64,000 nt of DNA, from assembly GCF_018860155.1 (NCBI RefSeq), contig NZ_JAHKNI010000002.1, positions 474,713 through 538,712 of the forward strand, in the 5' to 3' direction. The translations under genes were made by a program, and so were the position numbers. Within the stretch, counting starts at the first letter, position 1, and every line of letters starts with the position of its first letter. Positions 40,991-50,174 of this stretch are shown here, piece by piece. This DNA is from Nocardia albiluteola. Lineage in GTDB: Bacteria > Actinomycetota > Actinomycetes > Mycobacteriales > Mycobacteriaceae. Below the pieces are notes generated by a model. The model was not told the DNA's origin, ran no database searches, and worked only from the letters and a program-made list of their open reading frames with translations.

Positions 40991-42151
40991 TCAGTGGTTG
41001 ATGGCGAAGGACAGGGCGCGGGCCGCGGGGTCGTAGATCTCGACCGGGCGGGATTCGAGGGCGGCATGGTAGGCCTTCTCGTACCCGGCGCCGAGGTGGC
41101 CGACCGCGAAACGCTCCATGACCCGGCGGCGGCAGGCCAGCGGGTCGATCTTGCCCACCTCGGCGATGGCCGCCGGCAGTTCGGCGGGGTCGTCGCAGAT
41201 GATGCCGGTCACGCCGTCCTCCAGCACCTCCTCGACGGCGCCGCCGCGCAGCGCGACGACAGGGGTGCCGCAGGCCATCGCCTCGATCATGACGATGCCG
41301 AACGGCTCCTCCCAGCGGATCGGGAACAGCAGGCAGCGCGCGGACGAGAGCAACAGGCGCTTGGCCACCGCGTCGGCCTCGCCGAACACGCAGTCGCGCT
41401 GGGTCAGCAGGGGCCGCACCGCCGAGTTGAAATAGTCCTTTTCGGGCTGCTCATTCATTTTCGCAGCAAGCACGAGTGGAATATTCGCCGCATGGGCCGC
41501 GTGCAAGGCCAGATCCGGGCCCTTGTACGGGGCATAGCGACCCAGGAACAACGCGAAGTCCTGCTTTTTTGTCTGTAAAGGGAATTCGATCGGACGTACC
41601 GCATTGTGTACTCGCCCAATCCAATTCAGGTCGGGTGCGAGCGCGCGCTGCCGGTCGCTGATGGCGACCAGCTGCGCGGAATCATCCAGCTCCCGATAGT
41701 ATTCCTGCGCCTCCCCGTCCACCGGGCCGTGCACCGTGACGACCGTCGGGATTCCCAGCGCCGAAAACATCGGCGCATTCAGGGGGCCGGCGAAGGTATG
41801 GTCGTGCACGATGTCGATGTGCTCGGTCCGCGCCAGCTCGGTGATGATGCGTCGGACCTTCAGCGCGTGCAGGACCTCGGGAAACGGTTCGCCGAGGCGC
41901 TCGGCGAGGATGTCGTCCCAGACCTTGATGAAACGCCCGGTGGTGCCGGGCCGCCCTGCTCCGAGCAAGGTGACACGGTGTCCGCGTGCTGTCAATGCGT
42001 CGGTCAACTGTGCGACCACCGCTTCGACGCCGCCATATCCCGACGGAGGGACTTCAAAATACGGCGGTGCCACCATGACGATATTCAGTGGGGTGCCGGA
42101 CTTGCGAAATCCCAGAATCCGCGACTCGGAATTGGACGGGATGGTGCTCAT
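40991..42151 (-). CDS. Glycosyltransferase family 4 protein
   Basis: 386 aa GT-B enzyme. The N-terminal domain has IVMVAPPYFEVPPSGYGGVE (acceptor side, GG loop), HIDIVHDHTFAGPLNAPMFS and TVVTVHGPV. The C-terminal nucleotide-sugar domain has FALFLGRYAPYKGPDLALHA, FPIRWEEPFGIVMIEAMACG (the E-x7-E motif of GT4) and PVVALRGGAVEEVLEDGVTG. It is a retaining enzyme with unknown donor and acceptor; no other glycan genes are adjacent. The ATG at 42151 follows GAGGAGG. Cytoplasmic. Confidence 0.87.
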   Translation of the reverse strand: MSTIPSNSESRILGFRKSGTPLNIVMVAPPYFEVPPSGYGGVEAVVAQLTDALTARGHRVTLLGAGRPGTTGRFIKVWDDILAERLGEPFPEVLHALKVRRIITELARTEHIDIVHDHTFAGPLNAPMFSALGIPTVVTVHGPVDGEAQEYYRELDDSAQLVAISDRQRALAPDLNWIGRVHNAVRPIEFPLQTKKQDFALFLGRYAPYKGPDLALHAAHAANIPLVLAAKMNEQPEKDYFNSAVRPLLTQRDCVFGEADAVAKRLLLSSARCLLFPIRWEEPFGIVMIEAMACGTPVVALRGGAVEEVLEDGVTGIICDDPAELPAAIAEVGKIDPLACRRRVMERFAVGHLGAGYEKAYHAALESRPVEIYDPAARALSFAINH

Positions 42152-42385
42152 GGTACTGCCTCCTCAACGTGTGAAGCTGCGACCAATGGGCGAGAGGCGA
42201 GTAAAATGAACGCCTCTCGGGAGCCTGCGGCTCCATTCGGGTCGTGCGCCTGCCTACTCGTTCACGGGGGCACGGACCCACACGGGAATATACCCAGCAT
42301 CCTTCTGGTTAACCACGGTCAAAGGAAACTTTACTAAGCGATGCTGGTAACGCCCGGAAAGCAGGAGACTCCCAAATCGCCCCGT

Positions 42386-43846
42386 CTACACCGAGCTGGT
42401 CAGCCGATCATTTGCCCGCACGGTCAACGAAACAACCACGGCAACAACGATGTTTGCCGCCAGCGCGAACAGCCCGCCGTTGACTCCCCACAGCGGATCC
42501 TGGCCCGCGGCGTGCAGGCCCAGCACGATCGCGGTGCCCGTGACCAGCCCCGCCGCCGCTCCGGCCGCGGTCAATCGCCGCCAGTACAGGCCGAACAGCA
42601 CTGCCGGAAGCAGCTGGGCGATTCCCTCATAGGACAATACCGACAAATTGACCAGCAGCTTCGGGTAGCGCAGCGCGCCGGCCAGCGCGATGGCGCCCGC
42701 GATCAGGCAGGTCAGTCGCGACCACCCGCGCTGCCGATCCCCCGGATCTCCCGCCCGCGCCGAACCGGCCAGCCCGCCGCCGAGTATCGTTCTGCCCCAC
42801 AGTGTTCCGATCGAGACCAGGAATACGCTCATCGGCACGATGGCCGAGAGCGCACCCGCGATGCCGATCACCGCCACCACCGCGGGCGGGAGCGATCTCG
42901 TCACCAGGTCGTACAGCGCCAGATCCGGATCGGACAGCTTCGGCACCACGAACAGCGCGGCCGCGCCGATGAACATCGGTATCACCAGCAGCAGTTGATA
43001 CCAGGGCAGCAGGATCGAATTGCGTCGCAGCGCAGTGGGATTCGCCGCCGACAGGTAGCCCGCGACGGTGGTCGGGAAGATGCAGATCGTCGCGACGTTC
43101 AGCACGATCGTCGAGACGAACCACGCCGCGCCGAAGGTACCGCCGCCGGCGCCGGGAAACGTCAGCCAGCCCGGCCGCTCCGTGACCAGCCGGTCCAGCA
43201 GCCGGCCCGGGCCGTGGAAGTAGTGCCACGGCACGTAGATCGCCAGGAACAGCACCGACAACACGGCCAGCCCGTCCTTGAACACGCTCACCCACGCCGA
43301 ACCACGCAGCCCCGACGCCAGGATGAAGACCTCGGCCACGACGAACGACACCACCGCGGCGACCTTCAGATCGATCGCGCCGTAGGACATGGCGTGCACC
43401 ACCACACCCATGCCCTGAATCTGCAGCTGCACATAGGGGATGAGGAACACGGTGCAGATCACCGCGACCGCGATGCCGAGCCACCGCGACCGGAACCGGT
43501 GCTCGGCGATGTCGGCGATCGACATCAGCCCGTGCCGGGCGCAGTAGGTCCACAGCAGCGGGGCGATGAAGTAGGCGGCGACCAGTCCGGTGCTGAGGTA
43601 GGCGATCAGATAGAAGATCGGCACCCCGTACCGATAGGACCAGCCGGCGGCGCCGAGGAACGAGAAGCTGGTGTACGACTCGCCCGCCATCAGCAGCAGC
43701 ACGAACAGCGTGCCCAGTCCGCGTCCGGAGACCGACCACTCCGACAGTGAGCGCTCCCGGCCGCGTCCGGACAGCACGCCGATGACGACCGCCGCGACCA
43801 TGGCGACGGCGAACAGCGTGACCGCCACCGATGCCCGGCCGTTCAT
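42386..43846 (-). CDS. Sodium:solute symporter family transporter
   Basis: 486 aa, about 13 TM helices. SSS-family features: the N-terminal LSEWSVSGRGLGTLFVLLLM unit, GESYTSFSFLGAAGWSYRYG in TM2, the RHGLMSIADIAEHRFRSRWL loop, and APYLS-like NVATICIFPTTVAGYLSAAN. It is probably a monocarboxylate or other small organic acid importer driven by Na+ or H+; the substrate cannot be told. It pairs with the DUF3311 gene upstream, the usual partner of this subgroup. No downstream catabolic gene is present. Confidence 0.87.
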   Translation of the reverse strand: MNGRASVAVTLFAVAMVAAVVIGVLSGRGRERSLSEWSVSGRGLGTLFVLLLMAGESYTSFSFLGAAGWSYRYGVPIFYLIAYLSTGLVAAYFIAPLLWTYCARHGLMSIADIAEHRFRSRWLGIAVAVICTVFLIPYVQLQIQGMGVVVHAMSYGAIDLKVAAVVSFVVAEVFILASGLRGSAWVSVFKDGLAVLSVLFLAIYVPWHYFHGPGRLLDRLVTERPGWLTFPGAGGGTFGAAWFVSTIVLNVATICIFPTTVAGYLSAANPTALRRNSILLPWYQLLLVIPMFIGAAALFVVPKLSDPDLALYDLVTRSLPPAVVAVIGIAGALSAIVPMSVFLVSIGTLWGRTILGGGLAGSARAGDPGDRQRGWSRLTCLIAGAIALAGALRYPKLLVNLSVLSYEGIAQLLPAVLFGLYWRRLTAAGAAAGLVTGTAIVLGLHAAGQDPLWGVNGGLFALAANIVVAVVVSLTVRANDRLTSSV

Positions 43847-43984
43847 GCCTGCACCTCGCTGGCGGTCGGCTCCGGCATGCCCGGTGCGTGCTGTGTTAGC
43901 TGATTCGCTTCGCTCATGCCTGCACCTCGCTGGCGCTCGGCTCCGCCATGCGCGATGCGCGCTGTGTCATTGATTCGCTCCGCT
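43844..43984. repeat. Tandem direct repeat of about 71 bp between the symporter and DUF3311 genes
   Basis: Copies start at 43844 and 43915 (CATGCCTGCACCTCGCTGGC in both) and differ at about ten positions plus one indel; the beginning of a third (CATGC) occurs at 43985. The repeat fills almost exactly the gap between the two genes, and one copy start overlaps the symporter ATG. Confidence 0.8.
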
Positions 43985-44280
43985 CATGCGGGGTCCCGGG
44001 CGTCGTCGGCGGGCACGTATTCCGGTGCGCCCGACCGGTATGCCGGATCGAACCGGGCGACCAGCCCGATCAGCGGTCCGGTCAGGGCGGTGACGATCAG
44101 CAGGTAGCAGACGAGAAAGGGGATCCCCGCCACGCGCGGTTCGATCCGGTTGGCCACGAACGGCGCGAGGCAGTACAGCACGCCGGGCAGTGTGAGCAGC
44201 CAGAGGATGCGGCCGCGGCGCCGCAGCGGGATCGGTTGCGGGCCGGGTGGGGGCGCCGGTGTGGTCGTCGAGTCGGGCAT
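43984..44280 (-). CDS. DUF3311 family small membrane protein
   Basis: 98 aa from the ATG at 44280 (GAGAGG about 8 nt upstream). A Pro-rich N-terminus (TTTPAPPPGPQPIPLRRRGR) leads into two TM helices (ILWLLTLPGVLYCLAPFVAN and GIPFLVCYLLIVTALTGPLI), with an acidic tail (YVPADDARDPA). DUF3311 proteins are small partners encoded directly upstream of SSS transporters, as here. Probably an accessory subunit that stabilises the symporter. Confidence 0.82.
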   Translation of the reverse strand: MPDSTTTPAPPPGPQPIPLRRRGRILWLLTLPGVLYCLAPFVANRIEPRVAGIPFLVCYLLIVTALTGPLIGLVARFDPAYRSGAPEYVPADDARDPA

Positions 44281-44767
44281 CGGCCGCCTCTCGTCAGCGT
44301 TGCGAGGGTCCTTGCTCACCCTTGCCGATGCGCGGCGCCGATGCCAGCGGTGCACCGTCGTGTCGGGCGCCAGGGGGTGTGCCGCAGCCGGATTCGGCGG
44401 GACGACGGGAAATATTAGGGGGTGTCGCGCGGGCGTTGCGGAGGGTTGATGAGGTACCTTCTTGGCCGGGTACGAGTCTGTGTTGCGACAATTAAGCTGT
44501 AATCCCCTGCCGCATAATGACCTGGTGTCGATCCCTGCCGGATCGACGCCCGATACCCTTATGTCACCACCGATCCGCCGGATATGGGCCTATTGTCCCG
44601 GTAACCAAAAGATCGCTGAAGGGCTCGAAAGCGACGGATTCGCGGCACGTAAAGATCGGCCATAGGAAGATCAAAGACTGTGCTACGCAACGTCGTTGGT
44701 ATGTGTATGCTGACGATCAATCACGACCCCCACTACGAGGTGGGACGACCGGCGAGGCGGTGTCGCA
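44281..44767. other. Intergenic region upstream of the F0 genes, 487 bp
   Basis: Divergent region between the DUF3311 gene and the atpI-like gene. The part at 44460-44700 has clearly lower GC (for example GCGACAATTAAGCTGTAATC near 44484) and must hold the promoter of the F0 operon. No gene, tRNA or strong hairpin is visible. Confidence 0.45.
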
Positions 44768-45148
44768 GTGAACGTCGACAGACTCCGGATACGCCGCGCG
44801 GCTTATGTCGCGCTGGCGCTCGGTGTGCTGGCCCTGGTGATTTGCGGGCCGCTCGAGCGTTTGCTGCTGGGCACGTTCATCTGCATCGGACTGGGGCTGG
44901 GCTGGCTGAACGCGCAGCTCACATGGATGTTCATCACCCGCACGATCCGGTCGGAGGCGCCCAGTAAGCAGGGGCTGCTGCTGTCCTCCGCGGTCCGCCT
45001 GTTCGGCCTCACGGCGTTGTCGATCCTGGTCGCCTACCTGGCCCGGCCGAACGGCATCGGGATCTTCTTCGGCCTGGCATGTTTCCAGGTCATTCTGGTC
45101 CTGCACACTGTTCTGCCCGAGTGGAAAGCGATGCGCCAGCCGTCATGA
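44768..45148 (+). CDS. atpI: AtpI-like membrane protein
   Basis: 126 aa, GTG start preceded by GAGGCGG. Four predicted TM helices ([77 protein letters not shown]). Position directly before atpB (4-bp ATGA overlap) and the helix pattern fit AtpI, which aids c-ring assembly or Mg2+ supply in F0F1 synthases. AtpI proteins are poorly conserved, so the call rests mainly on context. Confidence 0.78.
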   Translation: MNVDRLRIRRAAYVALALGVLALVICGPLERLLLGTFICIGLGLGWLNAQLTWMFITRTIRSEAPSKQGLLLSSAVRLFGLTALSILVAYLARPNGIGIFFGLACFQVILVLHTVLPEWKAMRQPS

Positions 45149-45939
45149 CGATCCATGCTTCCCTGACCGGTCTCACCAGCTCGATCGCGCGGTCCGGTAT
45201 CCCGCTCGCCGATTCCGGCGCCAAGATCAAGGTCGGCGACCACGCGACGGGTCATTTCCTCGGAATGACCTTCAATGTCGACACCATCGTCTCGACCTCG
45301 CTCGCCGCCCTCATCGTGATCGCGCTGGCCATCTTCCTGCGCGTGAAGATCACCTCCGGCGTGCCCAATGGGGTGCAGCTGTTCTTCGAGACCATCACCG
45401 TCATGATGCGCGAGCAGGTGGAGTCGGCCATCGGTCTCAGGATCGCGCCGTTCGTGCTGCCGCTGGCGGTCACGCTGTTCACCTTTATTCTGCTGTCGAA
45501 CTGGCTGTCGGTGCTTCCGGTGCAGTACGGCGAGGGCGAATTCGTCTCGCCGCCGGCCTCCGACGTCAACTTCGTCTATGCGCTGGCCCTGTTCGTCTTC
45601 GTCCTCTACCAGGGCGCGGGCATCAAGCGGCGGGGTCTGTTCGGCCACTTCAAACAGCTGCTGAAGGGGCACACCGGCTGGGGCCCGATGGTGATCATCA
45701 ACGTCATCGAGGAAGTCGCCAAGCCGTTGTCGCTCTCGCTTCGATTGTTCGGCAATATGTTCGCCGGTGGTGTCATGATCGCGGTGATCACGCTGTTCCC
45801 GTTCTGGATCAGCTGGGGCCCGAACGCCATCTGGAAGATGTTCGACCTGTTCGTCGGTGCGATTCAGGCGTTCATCTTCTCGCTCCTGACCGTTCTGTAC
45901 TTCAGCCAGTCGATGTCGCTGGAGCACGAATCCCACTGA
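45145..45939 (+). CDS. atpB: ATP synthase F0 subunit a
   Basis: 264 aa. The essential Arg of the proton half-channels is in [20 protein letters not shown], and the following helix is [20 protein letters not shown]. Other helices: [60 protein letters not shown]. Normal length and intact key residues, so it should be functional. The ATG at 45145 overlaps the atpI stop. It works with the c-ring encoded next. The operon lacks F1 genes downstream (see the b' entry). Confidence 0.95.
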   Translation: MTIHASLTGLTSSIARSGIPLADSGAKIKVGDHATGHFLGMTFNVDTIVSTSLAALIVIALAIFLRVKITSGVPNGVQLFFETITVMMREQVESAIGLRIAPFVLPLAVTLFTFILLSNWLSVLPVQYGEGEFVSPPASDVNFVYALALFVFVLYQGAGIKRRGLFGHFKQLLKGHTGWGPMVIINVIEEVAKPLSLSLRLFGNMFAGGVMIAVITLFPFWISWGPNAIWKMFDLFVGAIQAFIFSLLTVLYFSQSMSLEHESH

Positions 45940-46245
<306 letters not shown>

Positions 46246-46251
46246 TCCACG

Positions 46252-46761
46252 ATGTCTCCGCGAACCGATGTGGAGGCCGATGGGAACTTCCTGATTCCCA
46301 ACGGTACTTTCTTCGCCGAGCTGCTGATCTTCCTGATCGTGCTCGGAGTCATCTGGTTCTTCGTCGTTCCGCCGATCCGCAAGGTTTTGGCGGAACGCGA
46401 AGAGCGGGTCGATGAGACCTCGGCGAACAACAAAGAGGCGAAAGAGACGTTCGCCGAGGCACAGGCCAAATACGAGGCCGCGGTGGCGGCGGCCCGCGCC
46501 GAGGCCGCCGATGTCCGCAACGAGGCCCGCGCGCAAGGGCGGGCCATCCTCGAGGAAATGCGCGGCGAGGCACAGCGCGAGGCCGACACCATCGTCGCGG
46601 AGTCGGCGTCGCAGCTGCGGGCCGAGGCCGACCAGGTCGCGGCGGAGCTGCGCGAGGCGGTAGAGCCACTGTCGCAGACCCTCGCCGACCGCGTGGTCGG
46701 CGTCGACGACGGGCATGCCGGAACCAGCGCCGGGCAGCGAAGGGGCAGGGCTACCTCATGA
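46252..46761 (+). CDS. atpF: ATP synthase F0 subunit b
   Basis: 169 aa. One N-terminal TM helix (FFAELLIFLIVLGVIWFFVV, about residues 20-40), then a long charged coiled coil (RKVLAEREERVDETSANNKE through RAEADQVAAELREAVEPLSQ) that forms the peripheral stalk. The C-terminal tail is short and polar. Normal for the mycobacterial b subunit. The ATG is 6 bp after atpE and the stop overlaps the next ATG by 4 bp. Confidence 0.93.
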   Translation: MSPRTDVEADGNFLIPNGTFFAELLIFLIVLGVIWFFVVPPIRKVLAEREERVDETSANNKEAKETFAEAQAKYEAAVAAARAEAADVRNEARAQGRAILEEMRGEAQREADTIVAESASQLRAEADQVAAELREAVEPLSQTLADRVVGVDDGHAGTSAGQRRGRATS

Positions 46762-47339
46762 GCAACACCAGCGGTGTGCTGGCTTCGGGCCCGTACCACA
46801 TCACGTTCGACTGGCCCGTGTTCTTCAGCCAGCTGTTCGGCTTCGCGGTCATTATCTTCATCTTCGTGAGATGGATCTGGCCGCCGCTCAAGCGGGTCAT
46901 GGCCAAGAGCCAGGACAAGATCGCACATCAGCTCGCGGAGAGCACGAAGGCCGCGGAGCGGCTCGACGAGGCCAAGAAGTCCTATGACAACGCCCTCGTC
47001 GAGGCGCAGGTCGAACTCGAGCGGCTGCGTTCGGATGCCCGGGCCGATGCGGACCACATCATCGAGCAGATGCGTGAGGCGGCCACCGCGGAGGTCGAGC
47101 GGGTGCGCAAGCAGGGGCGCGATCAGATCGCCCAGCTCCATCGGCAGATGGTGCGCGACCTGCAGGCCGAACTGGTCACCAACATGCTCGACCGCACCGA
47201 GGAGCGGGTGCGTCAGCAGCTCGCCACCCTCCAGTCCAAGGCCGACAGTGTGGACAAGTTCCTGGAGGATCTCGAGGTCATGGCGAACGGCCAGGCGGCT
47301 CCGGCCGTCAAGCGCCGGGCGCAGTCGCGCTGGAACTGA
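46758..47339 (+). CDS. b-delta (AtpH-type) stalk protein lacking the delta domain
   Basis: 193 aa. It matches only the b-like N-terminal part of the actinobacterial fused b-delta subunit (about 445 aa in M. tuberculosis). Seen: TM helix FFSQLFGFAVIIFIFVRWIW, coiled coil LKRVMAKSQDKIAHQLAEST through TAEVERVRKQGRDQIAQLHR, then VDKFLEDLEVMANGQAAPAV, which aligns with the family's VDRFLDQLDAMAP hinge. The protein then stops after KRRAQSRWN. The delta domain, which attaches the stalk to F1, is not found in any frame downstream, and the canonical atpA, atpG, atpD, atpC do not follow; a convergent unrelated gene begins 15 bp on. A clean stop and hairpin argue against a simple frameshift. Confidence 0.88.
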   Translation: MSNTSGVLASGPYHITFDWPVFFSQLFGFAVIIFIFVRWIWPPLKRVMAKSQDKIAHQLAESTKAAERLDEAKKSYDNALVEAQVELERLRSDARADADHIIEQMREAATAEVERVRKQGRDQIAQLHRQMVRDLQAELVTNMLDRTEERVRQQLATLQSKADSVDKFLEDLEVMANGQAAPAVKRRAQSRWN

Positions 47340-47348
47340 CTGAGGCGG

Positions 47349-47368
47349 GGCCGATCACGGGATCGGCC
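47349..47368 (+). terminator. Hairpin after the F0 cluster
   Basis: Perfect 8-bp stem GGCCGATC/GATCGGCC with a 4-nt ACGG loop, 10 bp after the b' stop. It overlaps the last codons of the convergent gene. Confidence 0.6.
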
Positions 47369-47888
47369 ACCGCAGGTCCAGGGCGTCCAGCCAGGGCAGG
47401 AAGGGCGTTCCCACGATTCCGAGGGACCGTGACATCGCCCCGAAGTAATCCTCGACCGCGGCCACGACTGCGGGGTTGACGCCCCACAGTTCGGCCATGT
47501 CCGCGGCCGCGTCGATGTCGGCCCGGTCCTTCGCGGCGAGTTCGGTATCCACCGCGTTCTCGTTGGCCGCCAGGTATTTCCGGTACACCACAACGGGTTC
47601 GGCGTTGTGAACCCGCCACGCCGTCCAGAGGGCGCCGTACTCGTCGATGTCGTCGGCGATGACGACCCGGGCGGTATCCACACCGGCGAACAGATCGATG
47701 CCGATCATCTCCGAGGTCGACATCATGATGTAGCCCGACGCCCGCCACAGCTCGCCGACCGGCTCCACGGGATTGAGGGTGCAGCGGTCCACCGTCATGG
47801 CCGCCAATTTCCGCAGATTGGCAGTGATCGCCTCGGCCTCATCGCACGTGACCGTATCAGCAATAACCGCCGTCCCATACGTGCTCAT
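47355..47888 (-). CDS. Hypothetical protein
   Basis: About 177 aa from the ATG at 47888 (MSTYGTAVIADTVTCDEAEA). No family recognised. It looks soluble and mixed alpha/beta: ITANLRKLAAMTVDRCTLNP, GELWRASGYIMMSTSEMIGI, ARVVIADDIDEYGALWTAWR, and a helical C-terminal half (DIDAAADMAELWGVNPAVVA, VEDYFGAMSRSLGIVGTPFL). Cysteines at about 15 and 35. It converges directly on the F0 operon (15-bp gap), at the place where the F1 genes would be expected. Confidence 0.65.
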   Translation of the reverse strand: MSTYGTAVIADTVTCDEAEAITANLRKLAAMTVDRCTLNPVEPVGELWRASGYIMMSTSEMIGIDLFAGVDTARVVIADDIDEYGALWTAWRVHNAEPVVVYRKYLAANENAVDTELAAKDRADIDAAADMAELWGVNPAVVAAVEDYFGAMSRSLGIVGTPFLPWLDALDLRWPIP

Positions 47889-47975
47889 CTGTGGGATTGT
47901 GCCGAGCGCCCGGCGGATCGCGGGCACCCGACGCGCGTTATGTCCGATCTGTTGTGTGAAGCACTGATGATTCGT

Positions 47976-49109
47976 TTATTGGGCGGCTTCCGGGCGGAGC
48001 GTCAGGACGGTGATCTCGCTCGGCGCGAAAAGACGCAGCTGCGGGCCCCAGAAGCCGGTGCCGCGGCTGGTGTAGAGCCGGGTGCGCTCGCCGTGCAGGC
48101 TCAGGCCGGCGACCACCGGCTGCTCGAGGCGGACCAGGTAGTGGAATGGCCAGATCTGGCCGCCGTGGGTGTGCCCGGAGATCTGCAGGGCGACCCCGGC
48201 CTCGACCGCGTCGGCGACCTGTTTGGGTTGATGGGCCAGCAGCACCACCGGCAGCTCCGGGTCGGCGCCGGCGAGCGCGGCGGGCAGGTCCGGTCCGTGC
48301 CCGGGCAGGCCGGTGCCCGTGGGGTCGTCGATGCCCGCGATGACCAGGCCGTCGCCGTCGCGGGTGACGATCTCGTGCTGATTGCGCAGCGGCTGCCAGC
48401 CGATCGAGGCCATGTGCTCGATCCAACCCGGTGCGTCCCCGAAGTACTCGTGGTTGCCGGTGATGTAGAACCGGCCCAGGGCCGCGGACACCTTGCCGAG
48501 CGGATCGACCTGCGCCCGCCGTTTCGCGACCGAGCCGTCCGCGAGATCGCCGGCGTGACAGGCGATATCGGGCTGCAGCCCATTGACGACCTCGACGACC
48601 CGCTCAGACCAGCGCAGCCGGTTCAGCGCGGCGTAGTGGGTATCGGTGATGACCACCAGCCGCAGCCCGTCGAGCCCGGCGCCCAGCCCCCGGATCGGCA
48701 CCTCGACCCGCCGCACCCGCGGTACCCGCCGGGCCTCGGTGATTGCCCATGCCACGGCCACCGCCGCTACGGCCAGCACGCCGATCGCGACGATCCGCGA
48801 ACGCGCCGGATCGGGCACGCCGGCCAGGGCCAGTACCAGCCCGGCGATATTTCCGAGCACCGAGCAGGTGAACAACACCCACATCGTGCCGAGCAGCGTG
48901 TCGCCCACGATCGAGGCCGCATCGGACTGGACGGGCCCGTGCCCGAGCAGCATGCCCGCGGGCAGGCACACGTAGCCGACCAGGAAGATCGCGGTACCGA
49001 GCCAGAACGCCGCGCCGGAGGAGGTGGCGCCGACCAGCGTCCACCAGGGAAGTAGCAGCAACAGCGCGGGAATCGCCAGGAACATAACCAGGCGGGGGAC
49101 GTATTTCAC
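47976..49109 (-). CDS. Membrane-anchored metallophosphoesterase
   Basis: 377 aa from the GTG at 49109. Four TM helices in the first 130 residues (VMFLAIPALLLLLPWWTLVG, AAFWLGTAIFLVGYVCLPAG, TMWVLFTCSVLGNIAGLVLA, IVAIGVLAVAAVAVAWAITE), then a calcineurin-like domain: LVVITDTHYAALN (DxH), DIACHAGDLADGS (GDxxD), YITGNHEYFGD (GNHE), VLLAHQPKQ (H) and LQISGHTHGGQIWP (GHTHGGQ). All five metal-binding motifs are intact. YkuE/YaeI-type enzymes act on phospholipid-like or lipid A-type phosphoesters at the membrane; substrate here unknown. Monocistronic. Confidence 0.9.
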   Translation of the reverse strand: MKYVPRLVMFLAIPALLLLLPWWTLVGATSSGAAFWLGTAIFLVGYVCLPAGMLLGHGPVQSDAASIVGDTLLGTMWVLFTCSVLGNIAGLVLALAGVPDPARSRIVAIGVLAVAAVAVAWAITEARRVPRVRRVEVPIRGLGAGLDGLRLVVITDTHYAALNRLRWSERVVEVVNGLQPDIACHAGDLADGSVAKRRAQVDPLGKVSAALGRFYITGNHEYFGDAPGWIEHMASIGWQPLRNQHEIVTRDGDGLVIAGIDDPTGTGLPGHGPDLPAALAGADPELPVVLLAHQPKQVADAVEAGVALQISGHTHGGQIWPFHYLVRLEQPVVAGLSLHGERTRLYTSRGTGFWGPQLRLFAPSEITVLTLRPEAAQ

Positions 49110-49304
49110 CTTGAAGCCATCCTCGTCGAGCGAGCGCGGGGCACAGCACCCGGCCGTACCGACGATACCGGCCGCCCCGTTGTCCGGTCCGAATCCGCAC
49201 GTCGGCGACCGGAGGTACGCCGAATGCGCCGGACGTCGATCCGTGTCGCGGTTTTCCGTGGTCGGAATTTCCAAGCCCGGCGGGTCGAAACCTAGGCTCG
49301 TGGA

Positions 49305-49862
49305 ATGACAACAGAACCTGCCGCCGACCTCCAACGCGCCTTCGCGGCGGTCGGTGAGCTGATCGCCGCGATAGGCCCCGAACAGTGGGTGTCTCCGACG
49401 CCGTGTTCCGAGTGGACCGTGCGCGACGTGGTCGCCCATCTGGTCGGGCTGAACCGGGTATTTGTCGCGATGATGGGGGCCGGGCCCATGCCCGACCAGG
49501 GCCAGGACCACCTGGGCGAGGATCCCGTCGCGGCATACCGGGACTCCGCGGTCGCCCTCACCGCCGTCTTCGCCGAGCCCGGGGTACTTGAGAAGACCTT
49601 CACCAGCACCCTCGGCTCGACCACGGGCGAGATCCGTCTGCGCATCCGAATCGCAGACCTGCTCACCCACGGCTGGGATCTGCAGCGCGCCACCGGAATT
49701 CGTGCCGACCTGCCAGATGACCTGGTCGAGCAGTCGCTGGCCATCGTCCAGGAACAAATGGTCGGTCAGTCACGTGCGGGCCGCTTCGACGACCCACAGC
49801 CCGTCGCCGATGACGCGCCGGCGATCGAACGGCTCGCGGCGTTCACGGGCCGGAAGGTGTAG
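49305..49862 (+). CDS. TIGR03086-type metal-binding protein (DinB/mycothiol maleylpyruvate isomerase-like)
   Basis: 185 aa. Features: LQRAFAAVGELIAAIGPEQW, then PTPCSEWTVRDVVAHLVGLN containing the first metal-site His, DSAVALTAVFAEPGVLEKTF, and RIADLLTHGWDLQRATGIRA with the second His in the HxWD motif, followed by a final helix. This is the standard actinobacterial form of the DinB fold, related to mycothiol-dependent enzymes; actual substrate unknown. ATG start at 49305. It is divergent from the metallophosphoesterase gene. Confidence 0.88.
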   Translation: MTTEPAADLQRAFAAVGELIAAIGPEQWVSPTPCSEWTVRDVVAHLVGLNRVFVAMMGAGPMPDQGQDHLGEDPVAAYRDSAVALTAVFAEPGVLEKTFTSTLGSTTGEIRLRIRIADLLTHGWDLQRATGIRADLPDDLVEQSLAIVQEQMVGQSRAGRFDDPQPVADDAPAIERLAAFTGRKV

Positions 49863-50174
49863 GGATCTCCGGCTTTTCCCGAATACTCACCGGCTCCGGA
49901 GCGGGGTGAAGCAGGTGGCCAGGCGCATCGCGACGAAGGCCGGATGGTGTGCTGCGCGTCCGGTGTTGGTGTGCCAGGCGCGTGCTGAACCGGCTTATGG
50001 CGTGCAAGGGTGTGCGCGGGCCGCCCGGCGGAACTCGCGAATATCGCGTGCTGTTGGTATTTCGGTGGCTTCCGTGCTGTGTCGCACGCTCGGTATGGGG
50101 TGCGATGGGTGCGAGAATCTGTTGCGGGGGTGGTAACCGGAACCTGGTCGCGTTCGTACCCGCGAGGAGTGTCG
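49863..50174. other. Intergenic region, 312 bp
   Basis: Between the DinB-like gene and the secreted hydrolase, both plus strand. Mixed GC, many TG-rich stretches near 49980-50140. No gene, convincing hairpin or repeat seen; likely promoter DNA of the hydrolase. Confidence 0.4.

Noticed and set aside
44480..44520. TTGCGA ... CATAAT as the promoter of the F0 operon
   Set aside because: The spacer would be 24 bp, too long for a sigma-A promoter; the true promoter could not be fixed.
46758..47600. Frameshift hiding the delta domain downstream of the b' gene
   Set aside because: None of the plus-strand frames after 47339 resembles the delta domain, and the region is occupied by a coherent minus-strand gene.
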